The position numbers and the translations under genes are program-made. Source: Branchiostoma floridae (lineage: Eukaryota; Chordata; Leptocardii; Amphioxiformes; Branchiostomatidae). Taken from it: a stretch of 64,000 nt of DNA. Location: the NCBI RefSeq assembly GCF_000003815.2, contig NC_049992.1, positions 1,363,724 through 1,427,723 of the forward strand, in the 5' to 3' direction. Of the stretch, positions 11,758 through 20,449 are shown one piece after another; the first letter of the stretch is position 1, and each line of letters opens with the position of its first letter. The notes under the pieces were generated by a model. That model did not search any database. It was not told the origin of the DNA and was given only the letters and a program-made list of their open reading frames with translations.

Positions 11758-14700
11758 TGTGTCTGGTAACAATAAAAAGATGGAGGTAAATTTTACTGAT
11801 CTTCTTACCAATTCCATCTGTCCAGAACGAGCCTAATATTCTGGTTCGCTATCACTACAATTACTGCAAACATATCATACTGTCTCATGATGTCAACTTT
11901 TTGGTACATTTTCGCGGGTACATTTCCCCCACCGCAGGTGAAGCTGGAGCTGAACAACATCCTGCTGGACTATTGCAACTCCTACTCTACTNNNNNNNNN
12001 NNNNNNNNNNNNNNNNNNNNNNNNNNNNNNNNNNNNNNNNNNNNNNNNNNNNNNNNNNNNNNNNNNNNNNNNNNNNNNNNNNNNNNNNNNNNNNNNNNNN
12101 NNNNNNNNNNNNNNNNNNNNNNNNNNNNNNNNNNNNNNNNNNNNNNNNNNNNNNNNNNNNNNNNNNNNNNNNNNNNNNNNNNNNNNNNNNNNNNNNNNNN
12201 NNNNNNNNNNNNNNNNNNNNNNNNNNNNNNNNNNNNNNNNNNNNNNNNNNNNCTGCTGGACAAGGTGTGGCAACTAGCTAGGTCTTACTGGTAGCATAAC
12301 CCTAACCCTAGCTAACCCTAACCCTAACCCAATTAGCTAGGTCTTACTGGTAGCATAGGCATAGCCCTAACCCTAGCTAACCCTAACCCTAACCCAACTA
12401 GCTAAGTCTTACTGGTAGCATAACCCTAACCCTAGCTAACCCTAACCCTAACCCAACTAGCTAGGTCTTACTGGTAGCATAACCCTAACCCTAGCTTACC
12501 CTAACCCTAACCCAACTAGCTAGGTCTTACTGGTAGCATAACCCTAACCCTAGCTAACCCTAACCCTAACCCAACTAGCTAGGTCTTACTGGTAGCATAG
12601 CCCTAACCCTAGCTAACCCTAACCCTAACCCAACTAGCTAGGTCTTACTGGTAGCATAGCCCTAACCCTAGCTAACCCTAACCCTAACCCTAACCCTAAC
12701 CCTAACCTACCTACAAAACCCAGCCTGGGAGACGACCTGGTCACTCTGCTGGACAAGGTCTGGCAAATAGGTTCTACCAGTAGCATAATAGATATACATG
12801 TAGATATAGAGACATAGAGAGACAAGGTGGCAAAGGGAGAAAGAAAGAGAAAGAAAGAGTGAGCGCGTAGGAGTGAGACAGAAAACGAGAGAAAAGCAGA
12901 TAGGGAGCGTCGGAGAGAGAAACAAATGAAGCAATCGATAAATAAACAGCAAAAGAGGGACAGAAAGAAATGTAGAGAGAACCAGAGAGAAAAACGAAGA
13001 TAGATAGGGAGAGAGTGTGTAAAAGGAGAGAGAGGAATCCAACAAATGGTTTAGCGGAAGAATATGATATGATATAAATTCCTCATTTAGTACTACGACA
13101 CCTCTGCTACGTTTGTTAAAGTCTTTGATAAAGAGGCTGCCTTAAAGAAACTTTCCCTTGTCTTTTCAGGTGAGCAACGCGGCCCAAGACGGCCTGCAGA
13201 ACTTGGCCAGCTTCAACCCGCCTCCTCAACCCTTCAACAACCTCAACATCCGCATCACTGACTCGGTAAGGGCTTACTAGTAGCCACCCTAACTGTAGCC
13301 CCAAACCCAACCCCTAACCCTAACCCGCCTCCTCAGCCCTTTAACAACCTCAACATCAACTCGACAAGGTCCTCGCAACCTTTCCTAAAATAGTATAAAT
13401 GATCAAATGAATGTATTGATACCATATGTGAATGAGTCAATGAATGAATAAATGAATTAAAAGATAAATGAATAGACACGCTTTCTCCCAACACATCCGC
13501 TCCTGGAATGAATGGCTAGATTTTCCTTTTTGCACTTCTTGGGCAGTATACACACATATATACCTGATAAGTTTTAAAAGAATTCAAACCTGTTGTGTAT
13601 TCATCGTCATTTTATCTTTCGGTGACTTGAAAAACGTTTGCTGCCCCCCTCACCAGCCGACGGCGTGCGTGAACGCCACGGAGTGCCCGGTGTCGCTCCT
13701 GAAGGAGACCAAGAGGCTGCACGTGGAGATCGCAATAAACAAACAAACAAATAAACAAACAAACAAACAAACAAATGTTTTCTGTCCCCCAGCCGACAGC
13801 GTGCGTGAACGCCACGGAGTGCCCGGTGTCGCTGCTGAAGGAAACCCGGAGGCTGCACGTGGAGATCCGGCACGATCACCCCAACTTTCTCAGCTGGGAC
13901 CGCGTCAGGATAGAGAAGATCAGGGTCTTCCTCATCGGTAGGTGATTTTACTTTCAGTTCAAATTTACATCTATAAGTCTTAGGTCCCAACTGCACCGGT
14001 GCCCGTCAGAGATATCGCCCGGCGGGCTCCGAAGCCACAAATATGTCCCGGTGGATTTCCGGATATGGAGGGTTCCGGTTTTGCTCGGGTCACAGGTGTT
14101 ATGATCGCAGGCTTGATCTGGGTCAAAAGTACAAACGGAAAATACAACACACATGCAACTCTGAATATTTTTACGGAGTGTCTGATTTTTGACTGAGAAT
14201 TCCGTCTTGTTTCCACCCCAGGCGCCACCCTCCCGAGTAACCGGATGCGGGTGTCCATTTCCACATCCGGGGAGTTCTTTGACCGTTACCGTTCCATCGA
14301 GCAGGACTTCGTGAGCGTGCCTCTGCGGAGGGGGTTTGAGTACAACCCGTCAAGCAGTAAGTAATCCATTTGTGTCATATCTGTCATGTGATCTGCATTT
14401 GAAGCTTTGCCTCATCTGAGCATGTTGTCGCCAGACCTTTGAACGGGCTATATTGAGAGTGACCCACGGTCCTCCTAGTTAGGTGTACTCCCGGGGAAGT
14501 GTCTCACTAGGCGAGGAGGAGGTCGTCTCTCGTCGGCAGAGTCTCTCTTCTTCCACCTATCGATCCTGAAGGTGAACTCCGAGGCCTTGAACTGTCTAAA
14601 GTGTTACCTGACTTAACGAAATTTCTCGTTTTTTTCCCAGATGGCGTCATCGTCGACGGAAACATCCATGACGATTTCCATGGTTACTACTCGCTGACCA

Positions 14701-15641
14701 CGCCCTTCACGACCTGGGTGATTGACGTGTCGACTGGACTGAACACCGGGCTGGACCTGAGCCGGCTCAGCCGTGTGGAGCTCCACATGTGGGGGAGTTT
14801 GGTGAGCGGGAGCAGGGACGCACAGGTTTGTTTGTTTGTTTGTTTGTTTGCTGGGCTGGACCTGAGCCGACTGAGTCGTGTGGAGCTGCACAAGTGGGGG
14901 AGTTTGGTGAGCGGCAGCAGGGACGGACAGGTGTGTTTGTTTGTTTGTTTGCTTGCCGGGCTGGACCTGAGCAAGCTGAGCCCTGTGGAGCTGCACATGT
15001 GGGGGAGTCTGGTGAGCGGGAGGATGGGCGGACAGGTGTGTTTGTTTGTTTGTTTGTTTTTCGAACTGGATCTGAGCCGGCTGAGCCGTGTGGAGCGCCA
15101 CAAATTGGTGGGTCTGGTCAGCGGTAGCAGGGACGGACAGGTTTGTTTGTTTGTCTGTTTGATTGTTTGTTTGACATAAGCAATAAAATTTTTAGGCGTA
15201 ACATCCATTGTGTAAAGTAAGTACAAGATGTGTAAAATTGGACTAAGACTTTGTCCACTCACACCGGGAAGGACTGTCTTCGATAAGTGTGGTGGGTTCT
15301 TTAACATGCTCGAGGTGTGGCTTTCCTCAAACAAGGGACCAACTTTACTTCCAATCTTAGAGGGCATCCCTCATTTGAATTCAACCTTAGGTTTTCACCT
15401 AAATCAAGTGCCTTTCCCAGGGGCACAAATTTCGAACCCAGATCCTTTATACGTCGTTTAAGGTAAGACATCTAGGTGATAAGGTATGCCAAATAATAGT
15501 TGCTCAACCAAAACCATATCCAGTTGCTTGCTAATGGGTAATATGATGCACGAGATTTTTTATATTCTGAGTTAGCAACCCTGACCATAAACTTACCTTG
15601 CCGCCAAACAGGTCCTGGACAACATGGTCATCGACCTGTAG
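6007..15641 (+). CDS. Unrecognised multi-exon protein: coiled coil, hydrophobic segment, helices, beta-rich C-terminus (5' end missing)
   Basis: Exons with consensus splice sites and matching phases are 6007-6194, 8751-8892, 9481-9642, 10652-10884, 11349-11475, 11938 into the gap at 11992, an exon ending about 12264, 13170-13265, 13793-13937, 14222-14356, 14641-14825 (or later donors), and 15612-15641 with stop TAG. The start codon is not found. The order in the protein is: a charged coiled coil (QEQDLQDMATELEVAKE); a second coiled segment leading into a hydrophobic run rich in Gly, Ile and Phe (FGFIGAIFGIFIGVIQ); an amphipathic Gly/Ile/Asp segment; Glu/Arg-rich helices; then a C-terminal part with alternating polar and hydrophobic residues (RIEKIRVFLIG, RMRVSISTSGEFF, TTPFTTWVIDV) that looks like beta strands. 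Two Cys lie close together in ACVNATECP. A helical bundle with a hydrophobic hairpin plus a beta module recalls membrane-inserting proteins, but this is shape only and I assign no function. Eight of its exon junctions carry tandem self-copies. Confidence 0.72.
6460..8360 (+). mobile_element. 5'-truncated non-LTR retrotransposon with nearly intact reverse transcriptase ORF
   Basis: The open frame runs from about 6460 to the stop at 8281-8283, more than 600 codons. It opens with PGWNAVVKEAHQAARDAF, a linker typical of ORF2 between endonuclease and reverse transcriptase. Motifs follow in order: SYRPIAIAS (about 7126), FLDASKAFDRV (7327), GLPQGSILSPILFN (7501), YADD catalytic box (7627-7638), and YLGYII (about 7837). 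The apurinic endonuclease domain is missing and no ATG starts the frame, so this is a 5'-truncated insertion. The 3' end carries an (AAAT)n tail near 8340-8356. It sits in the first visible intron of the unrecognised gene, in sense orientation. The lack of stops over the reverse transcriptase suggests a fairly young copy. Confidence 0.88.
8685..8892 (+). repeat. Acceptor-side exon-boundary duplication, 2 copies, 66 bp
   Basis: A CAG acceptor and the first about 38 nt of the exon (GACGAGTCCAACACGAAGC block) occur at 8685 and again at 8751. The second copy continues as the real exon. The first copy breaks off into GATAGACTAA, which puts a stop in frame. Confidence 0.85.
8934..9073. mobile_element. 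Short inverted-repeat element (MITE-like)
   Basis: GGTTTAAAGGGCGTATGCGCGGCG at the left end is mirrored by a CGCCGCGCATG...TTTAAACC right end, with an unrelated AT-containing centre. It is about 140 bp and lies in the intron after exon 8751-8892. Confidence 0.55.
9120..9510 (+). repeat. Acceptor-side exon-boundary minisatellite, 6 copies, 69 bp
   Basis: Copies of an acceptor plus exon start (CAG followed by ATTGGACTAGGCGATG) begin at 9137, 9205, 9274, 9343, 9412 and 9481. Spacing is 68 once and 69 four times. Only the last runs on into the real exon. In the others the exon copy ends after about 30 nt and an in-frame TAA follows. The copies at 9274 and 9343 differ by a base in the exon part, so the array is not perfectly homogenised. 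Confidence 0.93.
9895..10690 (+). repeat. Acceptor-side exon-boundary minisatellite, 9 copies, 87 bp core
   Basis: Exon start AATGACTA(T/C)GAAGGCTA occurs behind an acceptor at 9904, 9971, 10058, 10145, 10232, 10319, 10470, 10582 and 10652. The five copies from 9971 to 10319 are exactly 87 bp apart. The copies from 9971 to 10232 contain ATGGAGGATGGAGAGG and then an in-frame TAG. The 10319 copy reaches much further into the exon, to the NLQNVASALL region, before TGA. The last copy, 10652, is the real exon. This nests a 5-unit homogeneous array inside older, more diverged copies. Confidence 0.93.
11520..11610 (+). repeat. Donor-side duplication of exon 11349-11475
   Basis: The last about 70 nt of exon 11349-11475 together with the following intron start reappear at about 11524-11607 (GACGAGAGCCGGAGGGAG through GGCCTTCCA). 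The real donor reads CAC|GTACGT. The copy reads CATGCACGT, so its donor is broken. Confidence 0.88.
11702..11756. repeat. (TA)n microsatellite
   Basis: An uninterrupted AT dinucleotide tract of about 54 bp in an intron. Confidence 0.95.
11992..12252. other. Assembly gap (261 N)
   Basis: A run of N interrupts the exon that begins at 11938. The sequence on both sides is coding or array, so the gap probably hides part of an exon and possibly more array units. Confidence 0.99.
12253..12795 (+). repeat. Donor-side minisatellite with telomere-type CCCTAA hexamers, 7 units of 59 bp
   Basis: The unit contains GCTAGGTCTTACTGGTAGCAT followed by runs of CCCTAA. The GGTCTT mark falls at 12281, 12340, 12405, 12464, 12523, 12582 and 12641, a 59 bp period with one 65 bp spacing. 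The array starts at an exon end (CTGCTGGACAAG then GTGTGG) and stops beside a second copy of the same exon end at 12718-12770. The donor AAG|GTGTGG at 12264 leaves the phase needed for the exon at 13170. Confidence 0.92.
12795..13050. repeat. Purine-rich (GA) low-complexity tract
   Basis: About 250 bp dominated by AGAGAGAAA-type purines on the plus strand, with GAGAG/AAAGA tetramer and pentamer runs. The ORF on the other strand over this tract is a low-complexity artefact. Confidence 0.8.
13266..13380 (+). repeat. Donor-side partial copy of exon 13170-13265
   Basis: Immediately after the donor at 13266 and a short CCCTAA-rich stretch, AACCCGCCTCCTCA(G)CCCTT(T)AACAACCTCAACATC recurs at about 13324-13362. 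The copy then ends in CTCGACAAGGTCCTC, which resembles the exon end seen at 12264. It looks like a recombined fragment of two exon ends. Confidence 0.7.
13657..13870 (+). repeat. Acceptor-side duplication of exon 13793-13937 with (AAAC)n junction
   Basis: CAG plus the first about 75 nt of the exon are present at 13657 and at 13793, 136 bp apart. The first copy ends in (AAAC)n at 13736-13776, followed by a new acceptor. Some differences between the copies are silent (GCG/GCA, CTC/CTG); AAG/CGG changes the residue. Confidence 0.92.
14749..15175 (+). repeat. Donor-side in-frame exon array, 4 copies of 105 bp, separated by (TTTG)n
   Basis: CTGGACCTGAG blocks begin at 14751, 14856, 14961 and 15066, exactly 105 bp apart. 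Each copy ends in a CAG|GT donor (after 14825, 14930, 15035, 15140) followed by TTTG repeats. All four units and the TTTG stretches between them stay open in one frame until 15179. Every donor leaves phase 0, compatible with the last exon at 15612, so any of the four could be the working donor. Confidence 0.93.
15228..15460 (-). mobile_element. SINE fragment
   Basis: Reverse complement of the body of the tRNA-headed SINE at 46746-47235. GTGGGTTCTTTAACATGC and the GTGCCTTTCCC(A)GGGGCAC block match in order. It lies between the penultimate and last exons of the unrecognised gene. Confidence 0.7.
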
Positions 15642-15722
15642 GGCAGTGACCTGGTGACGTCACGCAGCGTCGTCTTACCAATGGTGGAAGAGGACTTCAC
15701 CATGCTTTATGTGATAGGAGGA

Positions 15723-15728
15723 AATAAA
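15723..15728 (+). terminator. Polyadenylation signal AATAAA
   Basis: It lies 82 bp after the stop codon at 15641 and is followed by a T/G-rich stretch (CGCCTTGTTTTTGTTG), the usual layout of a cleavage site. Confidence 0.65.
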
Positions 15729-16104
15729 TCATTCCAAACAGGCATTTATTCGCCTTGTTTTTGTTGTTCTATCATACAGTTTATACTAACTGCACAAAGA
15801 TGCTTTTATCTAAGAGTGGCATAGTAGCAAAGCTGGCTATGAAGTATAGCTGGCCAAAGGGAGTCATCAGCCACTCCGGTAGCCAAACACACTCCTAAGT
15901 CGGCTTCACTCCTCTGCCTGCTTTGAATACTATCTTATGTTACCGTAGGATCTGGTTGCTTAATCTTAACATTGATTTTATGTATGACTTCCGCGCATGC
16001 GCATGCATTAACTTTCACCAAATTTCCAGTTTTTACACCATCGTCTGAAACAGGTTAACGTGCCTCCTGTAACAGCAAATGTAGAAGTTATCATTTTACA
16101 TAGA

Positions 16105-16207
16105 AGAGTAGGTTCATTCCTCAAGCTAACGACGACATCTTGCATGCTGCAGTCGTCCATCACTTTAGTGTGCAAGATGACGGTAGCTTGAGGAATGAAT
16201 CTACTCT
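16105..16207. repeat. Long imperfect hairpin (103 nt)
   Basis: The arm 16105-16144 pairs with 16171-16207. The outer 24 bp (AGAGTAGGTTCATTCCTC...) has a single mismatch, then a small bulge, then a 10 bp inner stem (CATCTTGCA), leaving a loop of about 26 nt. The outer GTAGAAGTTAT occurs as a direct repeat on both sides (16081 and 16219). Confidence 0.8.
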
Positions 16208-17149
16208 ACTATATACTGTAGAAGTTATAGTTTGTTGCCGATTTTTCTCTGACAAGACAACCTACGTAAGTTATAATAATTCTTATCCCACAAAAATTCA
16301 ACCATGCACATGTAGCGGCTCCCCCAGGCGCCCAATGTTATATTGCATCTCTTTTATACTTCGCACTCCCCACGGCATTTTGAAATAAGATTGCCATTGA
16401 AAAACTCGTAAAGAAACCATCTTTATTGAATTTATCAAAGCTAGAAGTTTACTCGAAGTCACGCCATGAGGCCATCGGTCAGTGACCCCGGTGATAAACG
16501 CAGGCGGCGATCTATTGAGCCCGTTCGTCCCTTTTCATGTCATATTAACATCATATCAACACCTAAGTAATAATCTGGCTCAAAGAGCGACGGGGTTCCT
16601 TTATAAAAAATTGTAATCATACTAGACAGGTTTTAGATGGCTTTTCAAAGGTGCTCCTGATCAGAGACGTTGTGCCTGGTTGGTTGGTAACCCAGGCCGT
16701 TTCTGCTGCTATGTGTGATCTACGTAAGATATAATAGTACCTATATTGTAAACGTCTGTTCATGTGCCTTGTAACTACTTGTGATATATAAATAGTGTAC
16801 TGGATAAAATTAAAAGGTTATGTCCGGACATAACATCCATCACCCTTACTTGGCGTCACTAGAACTGACACAACAACACAAGTACATAGAGTCATGCATG
16901 GTCATTAAAGATCGCATAAAAATGTCACTCATGTGTTTAACCAGGTTGTTATGTATGTCTGTCTGTATGTCTTCAGACAGCCAAATTGATAAATTGATAA
17001 ATCTGATTGATAAGTGGGCAGTGCTTGACTTTATATAGATGTCTTTAGCAATAATGAGAACAGCCCAAATGGACGGACAGGAGCTAAAACGTACTTTGGT
17101 GTTGAAAATTTCCTTCTCTGTCCGCTAGCCTGTGTTAAGCTAACGTCAC

Positions 17150-17340
17150 ATTACCAAGCCGGGCCGGCCGGGCTGTCTGTGGTAACGAAAAAAACAACAA
17201 CTTACATATGAATACACAAGTAATGCCCACGACTATTCTCTTTACGTTTTGTGTACTTTGGTGTCTTTTTTAATACTTTATATCATATTTTTCGTTCCTA
17301 AAAGCTGCCCGACCGGGCGCCGGTTTAGAAATCATACATA
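17150..17340. mobile_element. MITE with GC-rich CCGGGCCGGCCGGGC ends (copy 1)
   Basis: The left end AGCCGGGCCGGCCGGGCTG is mirrored by CTGCCCGACCGGGCGCCGGTTT. The interior has a GAATAG-like/CTATTCTCTTTACGTTTTGTG block shared with the copies near 49196 and 60998. About 190 bp, non-coding. Confidence 0.7.
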
Positions 17341-20300
17341 AATGGGAAATGACTGACTTTAATGTGCCTACAGATGTCTTCCAGAGACAAAAACGGAAAC
17401 AACAAAACTTAAGGGACGTGGACCATACGGTGTTTTTCTAACACATTGCGTGTGTGATTCCGCTGTATGTTAATGTATTTCTCATGAATTCAGTCATGTG
17501 GTCTGTATTTTGTAGAAAGGGACCACTCCCTTGCCGAGGTGCTAGCCAAGGCCACTTCATTAGTATCTGTGTTTTTGTCTTATTCTCTCTGACCCCAAAC
17601 TCCTCTCTCTCGTGACCGCAATAAAATAACAACTAACGGGAAGATTTCAGCTTTAGTCATTGGTGCTTACGTCCCTTTGTTTTCCCTTCCTCTCTTGTTT
17701 TATCCCTGTGCATTTTTCATCGTTTCAAACCCATATCAACCAACGGCACATATTAAACAGTTGTAAAATATAATCAATATGCCGTCTATACGACAGCTCA
17801 GCAGCATACAGCCGTCCGTATCTCTTACTAGATCGTTAAAGAAATGCACTGAAAGGCACTTTTGTCATGTCAAATGACCTTTGCTATCCATTATCCTTGT
17901 TAAGGGCGGAAAACACGGTAAGTAGTACTTATAGCTCATTGTAGAGTATGCATTAAGGTACTCTTTTCAATTCGGGCCCTCCATAAACGTTCGTCCGAAG
18001 CCCTTCATATCTTCTAAGTAGTAATTTGTGGGGGCTGAAGCATCTGCCAAGGTCGCAGATAATGGGAAATTGTCCGAAACTTTCCCGGATGTATCAGAAC
18101 ATTGTAGCGAAGGGACGTGGAGTGTGTGGCAATCTGGGGCGGTGGGCGGGCTGAAAGATCCCGAAACATTACAAGTCTGCAACTCTCCCGGCTGGTGGTT
18201 CGGCTGTGTCAGAATTTGTAGCGAACTGGCACGTGAAGTGTGTGGCAATCTAAGGCGGTGGGCGGACTGAATATCCGAGTAGATATCAGCCTCGGTGCTT
18301 TACGCCTGTTTTTTTTTGTGCAAAATTTAGATTTGGTGCTCTTTTTTATTTTAGTATAGTTTATCTTCTTCAGGTTAGGCGACAAAGCTCAGTGGGTCGA
18401 GAGCTCTAGCAAGGTGGGGAAGGGGTGCTTTTGTGGGGTTGATCGCTTTACTTTATGGCTAAGGTATAAGACATCTTTCTGCATCTTAAGAACCAATTGC
18501 AAATCTTAAGAGTCTCATATCAAACCTTAAGACCAAGAATACTCCAGACAAACGACAATTCAATTGTTCTTTTTATCAACGCAGCTTAATTCACAGCAAG
18601 TAGTAATCAACGGTCTATCAATCCTGCACAAGCAGGAGTTAACTAATAACCCGGACAAACATATAGAAATAGGAATACACATGAACCAAAACGGTGGAGA
18701 CAATCCACTTTTCTTTACACATTCAACCAGTTAGTACTCACTTTGCGTACGTTTCGATGTATGTCAGACATCTTCTTCAGAGCTTCTAATTGGATTTCTG
18801 CTTCTCGCTGCTAATTGTAGCCGATATCGATGTATGTAGTATGTATCCCCTGTCCCTTGTTCATCACTGGGGTTGACTTTCTCAAAACTCTAGAACTCTA
18901 GTTAGAAGCTCTGCGGAAGGTGTTTGAGAGACATTGACGCGAAAGTACAAAAGTACAAACTGTTTGTCTATTAAGATTTCTTGTATATGCTATATTCTAC
19001 CAGCATTATGAAGTTGTTTTAGGAATTTGCTTTCCTTCTTCAAAGCGTACCCGAGGTATGCCGCAATCAGAGATATAGCCGTACACAAACTTTAATCAAC
19101 TGTTCCTTCCTAAAGCATGCGGGATATTCTTCAATTATATAGAGATATCAAAAGACGTGATTAGCATTTGCTATGTGTGCCGAATGTTGACCATTTCAAC
19201 CGCACTCTTATCATCACATCTCTAAACCAACCATTCTCATCAAAGACGATCCAAAGAAATGATTTGACACACAGTAACACTCCCAGATATCTGTCAGTTC
19301 CAATGGAAAATATGATCCAACACATCGGTAATAACATTATCTGCCAGGCAGGCGTTCCTCCTTTGAAGCGCAGACGCGACACGTCGCAATTATATGTATC
19401 GTGAAAAAAACCGCCGTATTGAATGATTACGAATATTTTTGCTACCAGGTGTTCTAATATCATACATACGAATTGCGTAGCTCACTTCAAAGACCGCTTT
19501 TTCGTAAACAGAATAGAAAAGGTTTGCTTCTTCTTTAGGTAATGTCAGGTACTTTTTCAGTCATAAAACGTAAGAAACAAATGGGCCTTTTGTGTTCTGT
19601 GTGTCGAGTATATCATCTGTTTCAAAGGTCTTATATAAATCAACTACAGCTGACTGAACTCATACATTTCGAGCATTCGACTCGGCAGGGGTCTTTATAA
19701 AAACATTTGACGACCACCCTCTGCCTCAGAGTTAATCCAAACAACCGATGTGGCATTTATGTGTATGATATTCCGATATTTTCCAGTTATCATCAGGTAA
19801 AGTGTAGCTCAATACATCGGCAAGAAAGCCAGCGGATCAATGTTTTGTGCCTTCTTTGAAGCGCACACGGCGTATTGTACAATCACACGCAGTCTCTCAC
19901 CGCATACTGTTCCTTGATTAGGGATGTTTTCTCCCCACTGATCTTCATGTATTCTGATATCATTCATTCCTTACCCACTTCAAAAGCGTCTCCACACCCC
20001 ATGCCGGATGAAAACACACATCTCTTGTTGTGAAATGCAAGAAATTTCTCCAATTACGGATACTGCAAAACAAAACGGGTAATTTCCCCCTGTGTGTCGA
20101 GTATTATCCATATCAAAGACATTCTGATCGTGGTGCACAGTTGATTAAACTCACATTCGCCTCGCCAAAATCTATATAACCTGAGCACACAAGTCTTTCT
20201 CATTCCATGCATTGCCACCTGTAGGAAGACGACGGGGGTTCTTTCCATTGAGAAGATTTGCCTCTAAGACTGGAGAAATGTTTCTTCTAAGACAATAGAG

Positions 20301-20449
20301 AAGCAGACCGAAGTCCTACTTGAGCAACGGTGTGCTTCGCAAAACGTCCTACCAATCTGAGACGAATAAGAGAGAAAGTGAGAAGGTGTCTTAGAGAAAG
20401 TGTCCAAGACCAGTCGGAGTTACGTGCCATTTTCCTTACTCTGGTCACG

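Larger units (their letters stand above)
15780..20400. other. Intergenic region without recognised genes
   Basis: No ORF in this stretch has recognisable motifs or splice-consistent neighbours. It holds a hairpin (16105-16207), a GC-rich-ended MITE (17150-17340), and a diverged direct repeat at 18085-18165 and 18207-18285 (GTGTGTGGCAATCT and GGCGGTGGGCGG blocks). Scattered decayed repeats at 19040-20250 share a short CTTTGAAGCGCA(C/G)AC block. Confidence 0.6.

Noticed and set aside
11887-12294. ORFs made largely of X
   Set aside because: They run through the 261-N gap. Only the flanking exon starting at 11938 is supported.
12634-13045. Minus-strand ORFs rich in Leu/Ser, and a GLGLGLG run
   Set aside because: They arise from the CCCTAA repeats and the purine tract.
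14613-15367. Long minus-strand ORFs of 162 and 226 residues with QTNKQTH repeats
   Set aside because: Antisense of the 105-bp array and its TTTG tracts. The plus strand has phase-compatible exons, splice sites and continuity with the gene.
20330-20449. Upstream extension of the LRR protein start
   Set aside because: No ATG is present upstream in frame, and ATG 20450 gives a proper signal peptide.
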